A DNA stretch of 8,847 bases from positions 1 through 8,847 of the forward strand of contig JBLHKS010000271.1 of NCBI GenBank assembly GCA_047620505.1, in the 5' to 3' direction. The position numbers and the translations under genes are program-made. Under the pieces are notes generated by a model. The model worked only from the letters and a program-made list of their open reading frames with translations. It was not told the DNA's origin and made no database searches. Source of the DNA: JBLHKS01 sp047620505. Its GTDB lineage: Bacteria > Verrucomicrobiota > Verrucomicrobiia > Verrucomicrobiales > DEV007. Shown one piece after another: positions 1 to 7,420 of this stretch (the stretch's first letter is position 1; each line of letters begins with the position of its first letter).

Positions 1-706
1 AATGACGAAGCTTCGTCATCTCGAAATTCGTGACCGGGTTCGGCGAGGCACAGTTGACCGCGCCAGAGATCGTCGAATCGGAAGCCGCTGCCAGCAGCTG
101 CTGAGCAAGGTCGGCCACCGCGATCCACGAAACCCACTGCTTGCCGTTTCCGAATTTCCCGCCAAGGCCGAGTTTAAAAACGCGTCCCAGCAGCTTCGCC
201 GGTCCCCCACCAGGTCCGAGCGCCATCGAAATCCGGGCCAGCACCACGCGAAGGCCCAACTCTTGCCCCCTCACAGCCGCTTCTTCCCAAGCTTGAGCCA
301 GCCGCGCGACTTCGCCATCGCCAACCGGCTCCGATTCCGTCAGCGCATCGTCGCCGCGATTTCCGTAAATCCCGATTCCAGATCCTGACACGAATACCTT
401 CGGCCTTTCCGCGGGCGTGAGTTTTTCGATCGCTCTGACAAGCCCCTCGGTGAACTCCACTCGGCTATCCCAGATCCGTCGTTTTTTCCCGCGCGTCCAC
501 AGCCCGAAAAGCGGATCGCCCGCGAGGTTCACGATCGCATCCAGACCGCTGACATCGAAATCCAGAATTCCACGAACCGAAGCTACATTTTGCAATTCGC
601 GATCGGGCTTACGAGAGAAGCCAACGACTTCGTGGCCCGCCTCCACACAAGCTTTCGCAAGAGCCTGGCCGATGAATCCGCTAACGCCGGTAATTCCAAT
701 TCGCAT
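1..706 (-). CDS. TIGR01777 family NAD(P)-dependent epimerase/SDR protein, 3'-truncated by window edge
   Basis: Seen: an ATG at 706-704 opens a frame that stays open to base 2, giving 235 residues with no stop in the window. It starts MRIGITGVSGFIG, the Rossmann nucleotide-binding motif (G7, G10, G13). The marks of the TIGR01777 (SDR39U1/YfcH-like) family follow in order: NLAGDPLFGLW at 60-70, KKRRIWDSRV at 74-83, SGSGIGIYG at 107-115, LGPGGG at 163-168, GNGKQWVSWI at 186-195 and NPVTN at 223-227. Family proteins are about 300 residues, so roughly the last 60, with the usual C-terminal DUF1731 region, lie outside the window. Known: these are atypical extended short-chain dehydrogenases of the cytoplasm; the physiological substrate is not established, and 'cell division inhibitor SulA' labels on them are misleading. 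The gene follows the histidine kinase by 9 bases, so it is probably co-transcribed with it. Confidence 0.95.
   Translation of the reverse strand, partial: MRIGITGVSGFIGQALAKACVEAGHEVVGFSRKPDRELQNVASVRGILDFDVSGLDAIVNLAGDPLFGLWTRGKKRRIWDSRVEFTEGLVRAIEKLTPAERPKVFVSGSGIGIYGNRGDDALTESEPVGDGEVARLAQAWEEAAVRGQELGLRVVLARISMALGPGGGPAKLLGRVFKLGLGGKFGNGKQWVSWIAVADLAQQLLAAASDSTISGAVNCASPNPVTNFEMTKLRH
2..19. repeat. 18-base perfect palindrome
   Basis: ATGACGAAGCTTCGTCAT is identical to its reverse complement and is centred on AAGCTT. It lies inside the epimerase gene, where it encodes MTKLRH. A palindrome this long has roughly a 3 percent chance of occurring once in a window this size, so it may be coincidence. 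Confidence 0.6.
92..103. repeat. Dispersed palindrome CAGCAGCTGCTG, copy 1
   Basis: Perfect 12-base palindrome inside the epimerase gene, in phase as Gln-Gln-Leu-Leu (residues 202-205). Confidence 0.8.
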
Positions 707-713
707 GCGGCGA

Positions 714-717
714 TCCT
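714..717 (-). promoter_or_regulatory. Ribosome binding site of the epimerase gene
   Basis: AGGA on the minus strand lies 7 bases before the epimerase ATG at 706 and overlaps the kinase stop codon (TAG at 718-716). It is the best-placed Shine-Dalgarno match in the window. It supports the chosen start and suggests that ribosomes ending on the kinase could restart on the epimerase. Confidence 0.5.
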
Positions 718-2101
718 AGGCCGGTGTTCCAGGAATCTCGACCACAAATCGATTGGAACCGCTCTCAGTCGTTTCACAGCGGACCTTCCCGCCGTGAGCC
801 TCGAGCGTCGCCTGTACGATCGACAATCCTAAGCCAGTTCCAGGGACGTCCGGCGTCTCTTTGTCTGAGCTTTTTCGGTAAAATCGCCTGAAAACCCGCT
901 CGTGGTCTTCCTCCGGAATGAGTCGGCCTGTGCTCTCCACCTCGATCACCGCGCCTTCGAGATTTTCCCACAAACTAAGCCCAATTGAACCGCCCTCGCT
1001 CAGGTTAAATTTTTCCGCGTTCCCTAACAAGTTCCCTACAACCTGACGCAGCAGCTGCTGGTCGCCACGAATCCTGATTCCGGGCTTGATCTGCTTCTTA
1101 AACTCGATTCCGGCCGCTTCGATCGAATCGCAGAAATCCTGGGCAACCTCATCAACGAGCTCTGACAGATCCACCTCATCCTTGCCGATCGCCAGCCGCC
1201 CGGCGTCTGATCGCGAAAGCAGCAGCAGCCCGTCCACGATTGCGCGAAGTCGCTCGGATTGCTCCAGCAGCCGGGCCAATTCAACGGCCTCATCGCCTTC
1301 CGCACGCTGAAGCGCATTTTCCAGATGGCCACGCAAAACCGTCAACGGCGTTCGAAGTTCATGCGACGCGTCCGAGGTAAATCGGCTAGCCTGTTCGAAG
1401 CTCGATTCCAGCTTTCCCGTCATCCGATTGAAGACCACCGCAAGTCGATCCAGCGCGTCACGACGGCCGCTAACGTCGATCCGTTCACGCAAATTTCCTT
1501 GAGCGACGTGCTCCATCGCGGCTGCCAGAGTTTGAAGCGGCTTAGCCGAACGAGTCGCCACAATCCAGGATCCGAACCCGACGATCGCGACGGCGAACGG
1601 AAGCGCAGAAATGTAGGTCCAAACCATTCGCCAGACCTCGCGTTTCACTTCGTGAAGATCCATCGAAAGCACGATCCTCTGCTTATCCTCGAATTGCTTC
1701 GAGTAGACGCGCCAAGGCTCGAAACCGAACCAGACGGTCCGTTTTTTTGCGCGTGAGGGAGTGTCTTCCAGCCACGGAAAATCCCAGTTCGGGTCATCCG
1801 TTTTCCATGAAGAAATCGAGTTTGCGTAAAATCTAACGCGGACAGTCGCCAGCTCCGCATCAAGCGGCGCCGAATCTTTGAAGCGCTCCAATTCGGCGCG
1901 GGTCGGTGGATTGGTGTCGTAGATTTTGGCCAACTCGGCACCGATTTCGCGAAGCTCAAAATCAGCCCCCTCCATCATGTTGTCGAACACGATCGCGGCT
2001 GAAGCGATGATGAAAGTCACGATCGCCGCCGCGGAAAGCAGCGCTGCGGAGAGGCCAATTTTCAGACCAAAGGGAATTCGTTTCGGCCAGAGGCGACGCA
2101 T
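716..2101 (-). CDS. Two-component sensor histidine kinase (HAMP, HisKA, HATPase_c)
   Basis: Seen: 461 residues. A membrane segment at about 13-38 and a second at about 161-182 enclose a periplasmic sensor region of about 120 residues with no recognisable family. A HAMP linker follows (about 183-235), then the dimerisation/phosphoacceptor helix SDASHELRTPLTVLRGHL, with phospho-acceptor His247, and an ATPase domain with N box NLLGN (357-361) and an intact G2 box GTGLGLSIV (421-429). Known: this is the layout of EnvZ/CusS/QseC-like kinases that autophosphorylate and pass phosphate to a response regulator. Odd: the G1 box, normally DxGxG, reads STGRL (390-394), so the adenine-contacting Asp and the second Gly are missing. 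No response regulator lies on either side. The start is fixed by an in-frame TGA two codons upstream. It has no usable Shine-Dalgarno; a GGAGG lies 21 bases upstream, too far away. The product is an inner-membrane protein and its stimulus is unknown. Confidence 0.95.
   Translation of the reverse strand: MRRLWPKRIPFGLKIGLSAALLSAAAIVTFIIASAAIVFDNMMEGADFELREIGAELAKIYDTNPPTRAELERFKDSAPLDAELATVRVRFYANSISSWKTDDPNWDFPWLEDTPSRAKKRTVWFGFEPWRVYSKQFEDKQRIVLSMDLHEVKREVWRMVWTYISALPFAVAIVGFGSWIVATRSAKPLQTLAAAMEHVAQGNLRERIDVSGRRDALDRLAVVFNRMTGKLESSFEQASRFTSDASHELRTPLTVLRGHLENALQRAEGDEAVELARLLEQSERLRAIVDGLLLLSRSDAGRLAIGKDEVDLSELVDEVAQDFCDSIEAAGIEFKKQIKPGIRIRGDQQLLRQVVGNLLGNAEKFNLSEGGSIGLSLWENLEGAVIEVESTGRLIPEEDHERVFRRFYRKSSDKETPDVPGTGLGLSIVQATLEAHGGKVRCETTESGSNRFVVEIPGTPA
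1049..1060. repeat. Dispersed palindrome CAGCAGCTGCTG, copy 2
   Basis: Exact copy inside the histidine kinase gene, in phase as Gln-Gln-Leu-Leu (348-351), just before the N box of the ATPase domain. Confidence 0.8.
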
Positions 2102-2131
2102 CGATCAGGGTCTGACACCAAGCCTCCGTCG

Positions 2132-4705
2132 TCAACGAGTGGTCTCGAGATCGATTAATTTGGGCGAGCCCGCTTTGATCTCGATGATTCGCTCACCGTC
2201 GATCAAAATCTGGAAATCAACGCCGTCAGGCGCATCGAAGATCGCTCGACTACCTTCGATCCGAACCGGGACCGGACTAACGACCGCGTGGGCGTCGTTC
2301 CTCGCGATCGAAAGCCCGGCAAGCTGGCCATTTTCGATTCTCATCCGGAGATCCGCGATCGTCGCCGGATTGATATCGAAGGGATGAAGCTGCTGATTTT
2401 CAAGCGTCAGGCTGTCGGCAAGCAAGCCGACCGATCGGCCTTCGGTGTACATCTGCTGTTCGCCGCTGATCAAAATTCCCTCAGCTAGTTTTGGCCAATC
2501 GATCGTGTCGTCGTGTTTCGCCAGATCGAGGAGAGCATCAGCGTAAACCAGCCCGCACCACTGAACCGGTCGGCCAATCCAAACGGGTGCCTGCCAATTC
2601 GTAGCGCACAGCGTGGCGATCGTCGCGTAGCCCATCACCGAGCGATCCGACCAGAGATAAACGTAGGGAACTCCGGAAAGTGCCCAGCTGATTGCCTGGT
2701 CGCGAAAGTGCTGATTTCCAGTCAATTCGTAGCCGATCGTGAATGCCTTGACGAGATAAGCCGAGGCGAGAAGGTCCGGTGCGTGCAGCGGGCATTCCCA
2801 GAATTGTGCGCCTCGCGGCGTTCGAAATCGCTCAATGAATTTCAACGCGCGTAAGCCAGCTTCGAGCGCTTCGGCATCGCCTGTCGCCTTCGCGAAACTC
2901 AGCAGCTGCTGAGCGGACCGAGCGCAGTGTCCGCTGCTCGTATCTTCAAAATGGCCCTCTCTGAATTCTCCGCCGTAGCGCCAGGAACCGTCTGGTTCTT
3001 GCGATTTGATCAGGTTCGCTGCGCGGTTTTTCTGGATTGTAAGCCACTGCTGAGCTTGAGATGTCAGAAAATAAACCGTCCCATTTTCAATGTGCCCGCC
3101 TCCGAAGACGATCTCCGGTTGCTCAGGAAGCTCACCCGAAATTCGATAAATCGTCGAAAGATGATCCGCAAAAATTCTGGGTTTGTCAGGCGAAGTCCGG
3201 CCACCAGGAATGACTGCGTGAAACCAGCCTGCGTCTTCGGCAACGATCGCGCTTTCGCGAAATCCGCCCAGACAAAACTCCATTTGCTGATCGAAAGTCC
3301 GCGGCGGCTCAGGTCTCGCGGGTAGCCCGCCCTGCTCTTGAATTGCCCAGTGAATCAAATCCGGAAGTCGGTCACCAGGCACGATTAAATGACCAGGCGA
3401 GTCCGACAGCGACGTTGGCTTTGTCCAGCCATCTCCGATTCGGATCGTAGCTCGAATGTCTCGCCCGCGAAGCGCCATTCGATGATCGACTGTGCCCTCG
3501 AAAAAATTCGGCGTCGCGAAAATCGGCTGAGTCGCAGCCGGATCCCGCCACGACATCGCCACGGAAGCTTGATCGGTCACGAACCCGGCAAACGGCATCG
3601 TCACGTGGAGCGGATCGGGAGCGAAACGAATGTGCTCAGGACCACGGAGGTCGAGAGTGGACGAGGATTTTTCGTCCTTCCCGAGATGCTCGACGCCAGC
3701 GAGCATCCCCTGCTCAATCTTGCCCCGAATCCGGACGACCGGACCCTCGAGCTCGTCGCGTGAACGCATCGCGTAGCGGATTTCGTTTCCGTCAATTTCC
3801 AAACTAAGCCGAGCATCTTCGGCCTCGGAAACGAAAACGTATTTCTGGTTAACCTGAGAAACAAGCTCAAAGAGAATCGGCTTGCCGTCCCTGGCGGCGA
3901 GAGGCCCGAGCATGACCGAATCGCCAAAAAACACGGCGCTTCCATCACGCTGGACGATCCGGTCGGAGTTGGTCGTCTCACCTCGAATCGTGGTCGTTCG
4001 CAGGACTGAAGGAAGCCCTGGCGATTCGATTCTGACCTCCTGAGTCAGCAGCCCGGTGCCTGTGATCCGGGGGAATTCAAATTCCGACTTTCCAGGTGGA
4101 ATCTCCGCATCCGGACGGCCGTTGACCTGCGCGACGATCGGGCCTTCGGAATGGTTCTGGACCGTCGCCAAAACGGTTTCGCCTACCGAGAGTGATTTGA
4201 TTTCCAACGGATGCAATCGCCGCTGTTCCACGCGAATCCAGTCGATCTCGATCGATCCTTCGGCCGTCCCCGGATCGAGCCGGAACTGCCGCAACGGAAA
4301 GTCGAAAGGACACTCGATCGCGTACTCTCGCCAGGTTCCGTCTGCCTCAACTGTGAATTCAGAACGGAAATCCTCACTCGGGCCAGCGTGATCCTGACCA
4401 ATCCAGAAAACCTGGCCAGGGCCGGGTGAATCCGATTTCATCCGGAGTCGAATCACGGCCTGTGGATCGATCTGAATTGGTGGGGATGTCAGGATCGGAT
4501 CGACACCGGTCGAGCGCATCGAAAGCCAACCGACCGGTTCAGGATCCAGCTCGAGATCGTTTTCCAGAATCCAGTTTTCCGCTCCTGCGTCGAACTCCCA
4601 CCTCTCCAGCAGCTGCTGGCCCAAAACCGCACGCGAATACGGGTTGATCACCTCGCCCGCGAAAAGCCCTTGAACACAGAGCAGCAAAAATAGGCAGAGT
4701 CTCAT
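2132..4705 (-). CDS. Large secreted protein of unknown function, sugar-binding-like N-terminus and helical toroid-like C-terminus
   Basis: Seen: 857 residues. A signal peptide (MRLCLFLLLCVQGLFA, cleavage near 16-17) directs export. Residues about 33-165 are beta-rich and resemble a carbohydrate-binding/galactose-binding jelly roll (RWEFDAGAENW at 35-45, ending IEIDWIRVE at 152-160). Residues about 170-530 are beta-rich with no motif I recognise. Residues about 545-760 are helical with paired repeats; they include QEPDGSW (569-575), which resembles the QW motif of alpha/alpha-toroid proteins, and several Trp and Cys residues. A short beta domain ends the protein. Known: such toroids occur in polysaccharide lyases, glycosidases and terpene cyclases. 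Inference: a periplasmic or surface polysaccharide-acting or binding protein; no catalytic residues can be named. Its ATG overlaps the stop of the VWA gene by one base (TGATG), so translation is probably coupled, and the two proteins may act together. It has no clear Shine-Dalgarno. Confidence 0.9.
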   Translation of the reverse strand: MRLCLFLLLCVQGLFAGEVINPYSRAVLGQQLLERWEFDAGAENWILENDLELDPEPVGWLSMRSTGVDPILTSPPIQIDPQAVIRLRMKSDSPGPGQVFWIGQDHAGPSEDFRSEFTVEADGTWREYAIECPFDFPLRQFRLDPGTAEGSIEIDWIRVEQRRLHPLEIKSLSVGETVLATVQNHSEGPIVAQVNGRPDAEIPPGKSEFEFPRITGTGLLTQEVRIESPGLPSVLRTTTIRGETTNSDRIVQRDGSAVFFGDSVMLGPLAARDGKPILFELVSQVNQKYVFVSEAEDARLSLEIDGNEIRYAMRSRDELEGPVVRIRGKIEQGMLAGVEHLGKDEKSSSTLDLRGPEHIRFAPDPLHVTMPFAGFVTDQASVAMSWRDPAATQPIFATPNFFEGTVDHRMALRGRDIRATIRIGDGWTKPTSLSDSPGHLIVPGDRLPDLIHWAIQEQGGLPARPEPPRTFDQQMEFCLGGFRESAIVAEDAGWFHAVIPGGRTSPDKPRIFADHLSTIYRISGELPEQPEIVFGGGHIENGTVYFLTSQAQQWLTIQKNRAANLIKSQEPDGSWRYGGEFREGHFEDTSSGHCARSAQQLLSFAKATGDAEALEAGLRALKFIERFRTPRGAQFWECPLHAPDLLASAYLVKAFTIGYELTGNQHFRDQAISWALSGVPYVYLWSDRSVMGYATIATLCATNWQAPVWIGRPVQWCGLVYADALLDLAKHDDTIDWPKLAEGILISGEQQMYTEGRSVGLLADSLTLENQQLHPFDINPATIADLRMRIENGQLAGLSIARNDAHAVVSPVPVRIEGSRAIFDAPDGVDFQILIDGERIIEIKAGSPKLIDLETTR
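2900..2911. repeat. Dispersed palindrome CAGCAGCTGCTG, copy 3
   Basis: Exact copy inside the large secreted protein gene, in phase as Gln-Gln-Leu-Leu (599-602), within the helical toroid-like domain. Confidence 0.8.
4607..4618. repeat. Dispersed palindrome CAGCAGCTGCTG, copy 4
   Basis: Exact copy near the 5' end of the large secreted protein gene, in phase as Gln-Gln-Leu-Leu (30-33), shortly after the signal peptide. Confidence 0.8.
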
Positions 4706-6651
4706 CAGGCGCTCGTCGTCGATCCGAATTCTTCCTCAGCCGCGCTAGCCTGGACTCGAGCCTGACGCCAGGCGATCCAAGCCCAGCTGAAGATCAAAAG
4801 GAAGGCAAGAAAAAGAACCCAGATCATCCAATTGGCGTCGGATTCGGTGTGCCGTTCGACCAACTCGCCAGCCAAACCCTTGAGCCCGTTGAAGCTTTCA
4901 GCACCGCGAAGATCGGCCTCGCGGGTGTCGCCGAAATACGTCGAGGCCTCAAGAATTTTCTCCTCGCCGAACCAGACCGTAAGGAACCCGGGATGATCTG
5001 GAGCGTGGCGCAGCGGCGGGCGATTCTGCTTCTGCTCAACCGAAACCCAGACGCTAAGCCGATTGATAAATTCGTTAACGAAACTCGCGTACCTCGAGCC
5101 GCCTTCGTTCATCTCAGCCTCGAAATCGAAATCGTTTTCCCCATCCCAGGAATCGAATTTGAAGCGGACCGTCTCCACCTTTCGGTTCAACGCTTGGAGC
5201 GGCGCATCCAACTCTAACGGCTGTCCAGTTTCGAGAACTCGCCGCTCCAGAGTCGGCTTCTCTTCTCGGATCGATTCAGCGTAGCGATGAATCAAAACGA
5301 TGAACGCCGGCAACTTCAAAGCATTAGAACCTTTCAGGTCGAAATTGAACAGCAGCTGCTGAATCCCGCCGACTTCGCGCAGCATGATCAAGGGGCGCGC
5401 ATCCTGCCACAACAACACGAAATCGCCTTCACGCCGCGGAATCTGGCCGCTCTGGCGGACGATCAGCGCATCCCAGTTCAGGTGGTTGATCAGCTCGTGG
5501 TTCTCCGCGATCAATCGGCCTTCGACGATCAAATTTTGCTTCAACGGATGCTCCATGAAAATGATCGCGTCCGCGGCTGGGTAGGACGGATCAGTCAGGT
5601 TGTAACTCCAGAGGACGATGTCAGCCGGGCCGGCGTCATCGGGGCCGAGGACTCGCGAGTAGCTGATCGACTCGGCGACCCTCGCGGAATCTTCAACGAG
5701 AGCCGGAACGACCACAGGCCGAATGGTCAGGGAGCGTGGCCGCGGGCGAACCATCGGCAAGACATCGTCCGGAGTTAGCGCGTCGGCGGCGAGGTGCAGC
5801 GAGCAAAGCTCCAGGTCAGGCGGGAAAGGCCCTTCGATCGATCGGATCTCGCCAGGTCCCAACTTCAAGATATTCGTTGAGCGGCGACTTCCAGAAGCGA
5901 GCCACCACTCGCGCTCGATCGCTTGATCGGAATAATTTCGGACCATCGCCGTCCACTTCGGAGCCTCGCCGTCCGCGCCATCGAGGATTCGCAAACCTGC
6001 GAAGCCCACATTTGACTTGGGAACGCCAACCGCGAGCAGGTCCGCATCGAAAGGCAGATCGGCATCCTCGTTGACCTCGTCGCTAACGAGAATCAGCAAC
6101 CCTTGACGTCCAACGGCGCTGCGTCCGCGATTCAGCGCTCGCGTGAAATCGTGTCTACCTGCAGCGGGCTCCCAATTTTCCATCGCCTTCTCGAGATCCT
6201 CCAATTCGGATCCACGATAAAGGTTAACATCGGCCTGACCAGATTCAATCAGCACGAAATCCGTGTGCCTCGCTTCCTTCTGGAGCTTCTCCAATTCCTT
6301 AACCAGCTGCACGCGCGCTTCCTCCTTGAACGCGCTCATCGAAGCAGACGAATCCAGGACAACGGCGATCGGCTGGACGGATTCCTGGCGGAGAATTCTC
6401 GGCTGGGTGATGAGCCAGGTCAGGAGCAGAACCATCAAGATCTGAAGCCAGAGCGGGACCGACGAACGGATGCGTTCGAACCGCCGGCCTTCGACACTTT
6501 CGCGCTGCATCTGCTGGAGCAAAAAGAGAGTCGAGATGGTAACTTCTTCGCTCTGCCGCTGCAGAAAGTGAATCAGAATGACCGCAGGAATTCCGGCCAA
6601 GGCCCAGAGCCCGGCGGGATTCGATAGAAACAAGTTAGGCAGCAGCTCCAT
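4705..6651 (-). CDS. BatA-like membrane protein with von Willebrand factor A domain
   Basis: Seen: 648 residues. The N-terminus has the BatA/TIGR02226 double-membrane arrangement: LSNPAGLWALAGIPAVILIH (first segment about 13-31), a basic loop, then SVPLWLQILMVLLLTWLI (64-81). A VWA domain follows, with metal-site residues D100-x-S102-x-S104 (DSSAS), Thr170 and Asp191 (SDE), so the MIDAS site appears complete. The middle has beta-rich BatA-type sequence (MVRPRPRSLTIRP) and a region like the degenerate glutamine-amidotransferase-like part of long BatA proteins. A third membrane segment lies at about 608-628, followed by a short tail. Known: BatA proteins usually sit beside MoxR ATPase and DUF58 genes in cell-envelope or stress operons of Bacteroidetes and PVC bacteria. 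Neither is present here. It starts 40 bases after the SWIM gene, with GATCGATC directly before the ATG and no Shine-Dalgarno. Probable role: metal-dependent scaffold at the inner membrane, perhaps for the secreted protein encoded next. Confidence 0.93.
   Translation of the reverse strand: MELLPNLFLSNPAGLWALAGIPAVILIHFLQRQSEEVTISTLFLLQQMQRESVEGRRFERIRSSVPLWLQILMVLLLTWLITQPRILRQESVQPIAVVLDSSASMSAFKEEARVQLVKELEKLQKEARHTDFVLIESGQADVNLYRGSELEDLEKAMENWEPAAGRHDFTRALNRGRSAVGRQGLLILVSDEVNEDADLPFDADLLAVGVPKSNVGFAGLRILDGADGEAPKWTAMVRNYSDQAIEREWWLASGSRRSTNILKLGPGEIRSIEGPFPPDLELCSLHLAADALTPDDVLPMVRPRPRSLTIRPVVVPALVEDSARVAESISYSRVLGPDDAGPADIVLWSYNLTDPSYPAADAIIFMEHPLKQNLIVEGRLIAENHELINHLNWDALIVRQSGQIPRREGDFVLLWQDARPLIMLREVGGIQQLLFNFDLKGSNALKLPAFIVLIHRYAESIREEKPTLERRVLETGQPLELDAPLQALNRKVETVRFKFDSWDGENDFDFEAEMNEGGSRYASFVNEFINRLSVWVSVEQKQNRPPLRHAPDHPGFLTVWFGEEKILEASTYFGDTREADLRGAESFNGLKGLAGELVERHTESDANWMIWVLFLAFLLIFSWAWIAWRQARVQASAAEEEFGSTTSA
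5350..5361. repeat. Dispersed palindrome CAGCAGCTGCTG, copy 5
   Basis: Exact copy inside the BatA/VWA gene, in phase as Gln-Gln-Leu-Leu (431-434). Confidence 0.8.
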
Positions 6652-6691
6652 GATCGATCGTGCCGGGAATCTAGCGTGGAAATTCGTCGTG

Positions 6692-7420
6692 TCAGTCGAA
6701 AGCCGCTTCAGGCTCGCTGATTTCGATTCCGAACAAAGCGGATAGGCCAGTTGGAGTCAAATCGCCGGCTTCCAACGGGGTTGAACCTGCTTCCGCAATC
6801 GCGCCCGCGCCAGCAGCTGCTGCGGCGGCGAGTTCGTGTTGATCGGCCTTCCGCAGGGTGAACAGCAGCTCCGGCCGCGAGTCGAGTTTGACGCCGACAG
6901 CGTAGAGCGTGGCGGCGACGTGCTTGCACATCCCGGCCCAATCCGGACAGCTGCACGAGAGGTGAATTTCGTCTGGCTTCGGAATTAAGCCGGCATCGAG
7001 ATCCGTCAAAGCGGCCATCACTGCCGGCCCGAGTTTTCCGCTCAACAAATCGAGCACCGAACCGATCTGGCCCGCGCAATCTGCCTTGAGTTGATCGAGA
7101 TGCTCAGCCGCGACCGGGTCGATCCGGATGAGCACTTCGTAAATTTCGGCACCCGTGACGTAGGCGAAAATTTCGCCGGGATCGATCGTGAGATCGTAGA
7201 CATTTCCAGCTCGCAGGTAAGATTTCCCGCGTGGGAGCCGGTCTTCGTAATCGCTGTAAGCCTCCAGGTTGTTGCACCAGGCTTGGCCCCAGAATTCACC
7301 GCTGAGATCGCCGCGCTTGCTCGCGACGCCGAGTTGCTCGAACAGCTCTCCGCGCTCGCGACGACGTTCGATTTCTTCGGCGATGCGTTCGGCGGCTTCG
7401 GCTTTGGCAGATTTGCTCAC
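6692..7420 (-). CDS. SWIM zinc-finger protein
   Basis: Seen: 242 residues. It has a charged helical N-terminus (about 1-30), then the block WGQAWCNNLEAYSDYEDRLP (44-63) and RGKSYLRAGNVYDL (64-77) typical of cytoplasmic SWIM proteins. The zinc finger CSCPDWAGMCKH (156-167) gives ligands C156, C158, C165 and H167. An alanine/glycine-rich stretch (198-207) precedes a low-complexity C-terminus. Known: SWIM domains bind zinc and are thought to bind DNA or protein; the bacterial family is often next to SNF2-type helicases. No helicase is in this window. Start: GTG at 7420-7418, overlapping the esterase stop as GTGA, a normal coupled arrangement, and no better start is visible. Molecular function is unknown; the product is probably cytoplasmic. 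One copy of the dispersed 12-base palindrome encodes part of the alanine stretch. Confidence 0.93.
   Translation of the reverse strand: MSKSAKAEAAERIAEEIERRRERGELFEQLGVASKRGDLSGEFWGQAWCNNLEAYSDYEDRLPRGKSYLRAGNVYDLTIDPGEIFAYVTGAEIYEVLIRIDPVAAEHLDQLKADCAGQIGSVLDLLSGKLGPAVMAALTDLDAGLIPKPDEIHLSCSCPDWAGMCKHVAATLYAVGVKLDSRPELLFTLRKADQHELAAAAAAGAGAIAEAGSTPLEAGDLTPTGLSALFGIEISEPEAAFD
6811..6822. repeat. Dispersed palindrome CAGCAGCTGCTG, copy 6 (different reading phase)
   Basis: Exact copy inside the SWIM gene, but shifted in phase: it is read as GCA GCA GCT GCT and encodes part of the alanine stretch (about 200-203). It is the only copy not read as Gln-Gln-Leu-Leu. Confidence 0.8.

Noticed and set aside
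2..388. Plus-strand open frame of 128 codons at the left edge
   Set aside because: Antisense to the truncated epimerase gene, which has strong family motifs on the minus strand.
583..777. Minus-strand open frame of 64 codons spanning the kinase-epimerase junction
   Set aside because: Out of frame with both genes and overlapping both; it is a shadow.
1219..1230. Short AGC/CAG run in the kinase gene
   Set aside because: Three repeats only, explained by consecutive Leu codons in DGLLLLSRSD; not the palindrome and not a significant microsatellite.
1259..1756. Plus-strand open frame of 165 codons
   Set aside because: It lies wholly antisense to the histidine kinase, whose motifs are unmistakable; the translation is rich in Arg and Ser, with no domain.
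5287..5778. Plus-strand open frame of 163 codons
   Set aside because: Antisense to the middle of the VWA gene; no ribosome binding site and no domain.
6103..6627. Plus-strand open frame of 174 codons
   Set aside because: Antisense to the N-terminal BatA/VWA region, which carries the MIDAS motif and membrane segments; no recognisable motif in the plus-strand product.
6652..6691. Possible terminator or promoter between the SWIM and VWA genes
   Set aside because: No stem-loop with a T-run and no convincing -35/-10 pair in 40 bases; GATCGATC is part of the general CGATCG abundance.
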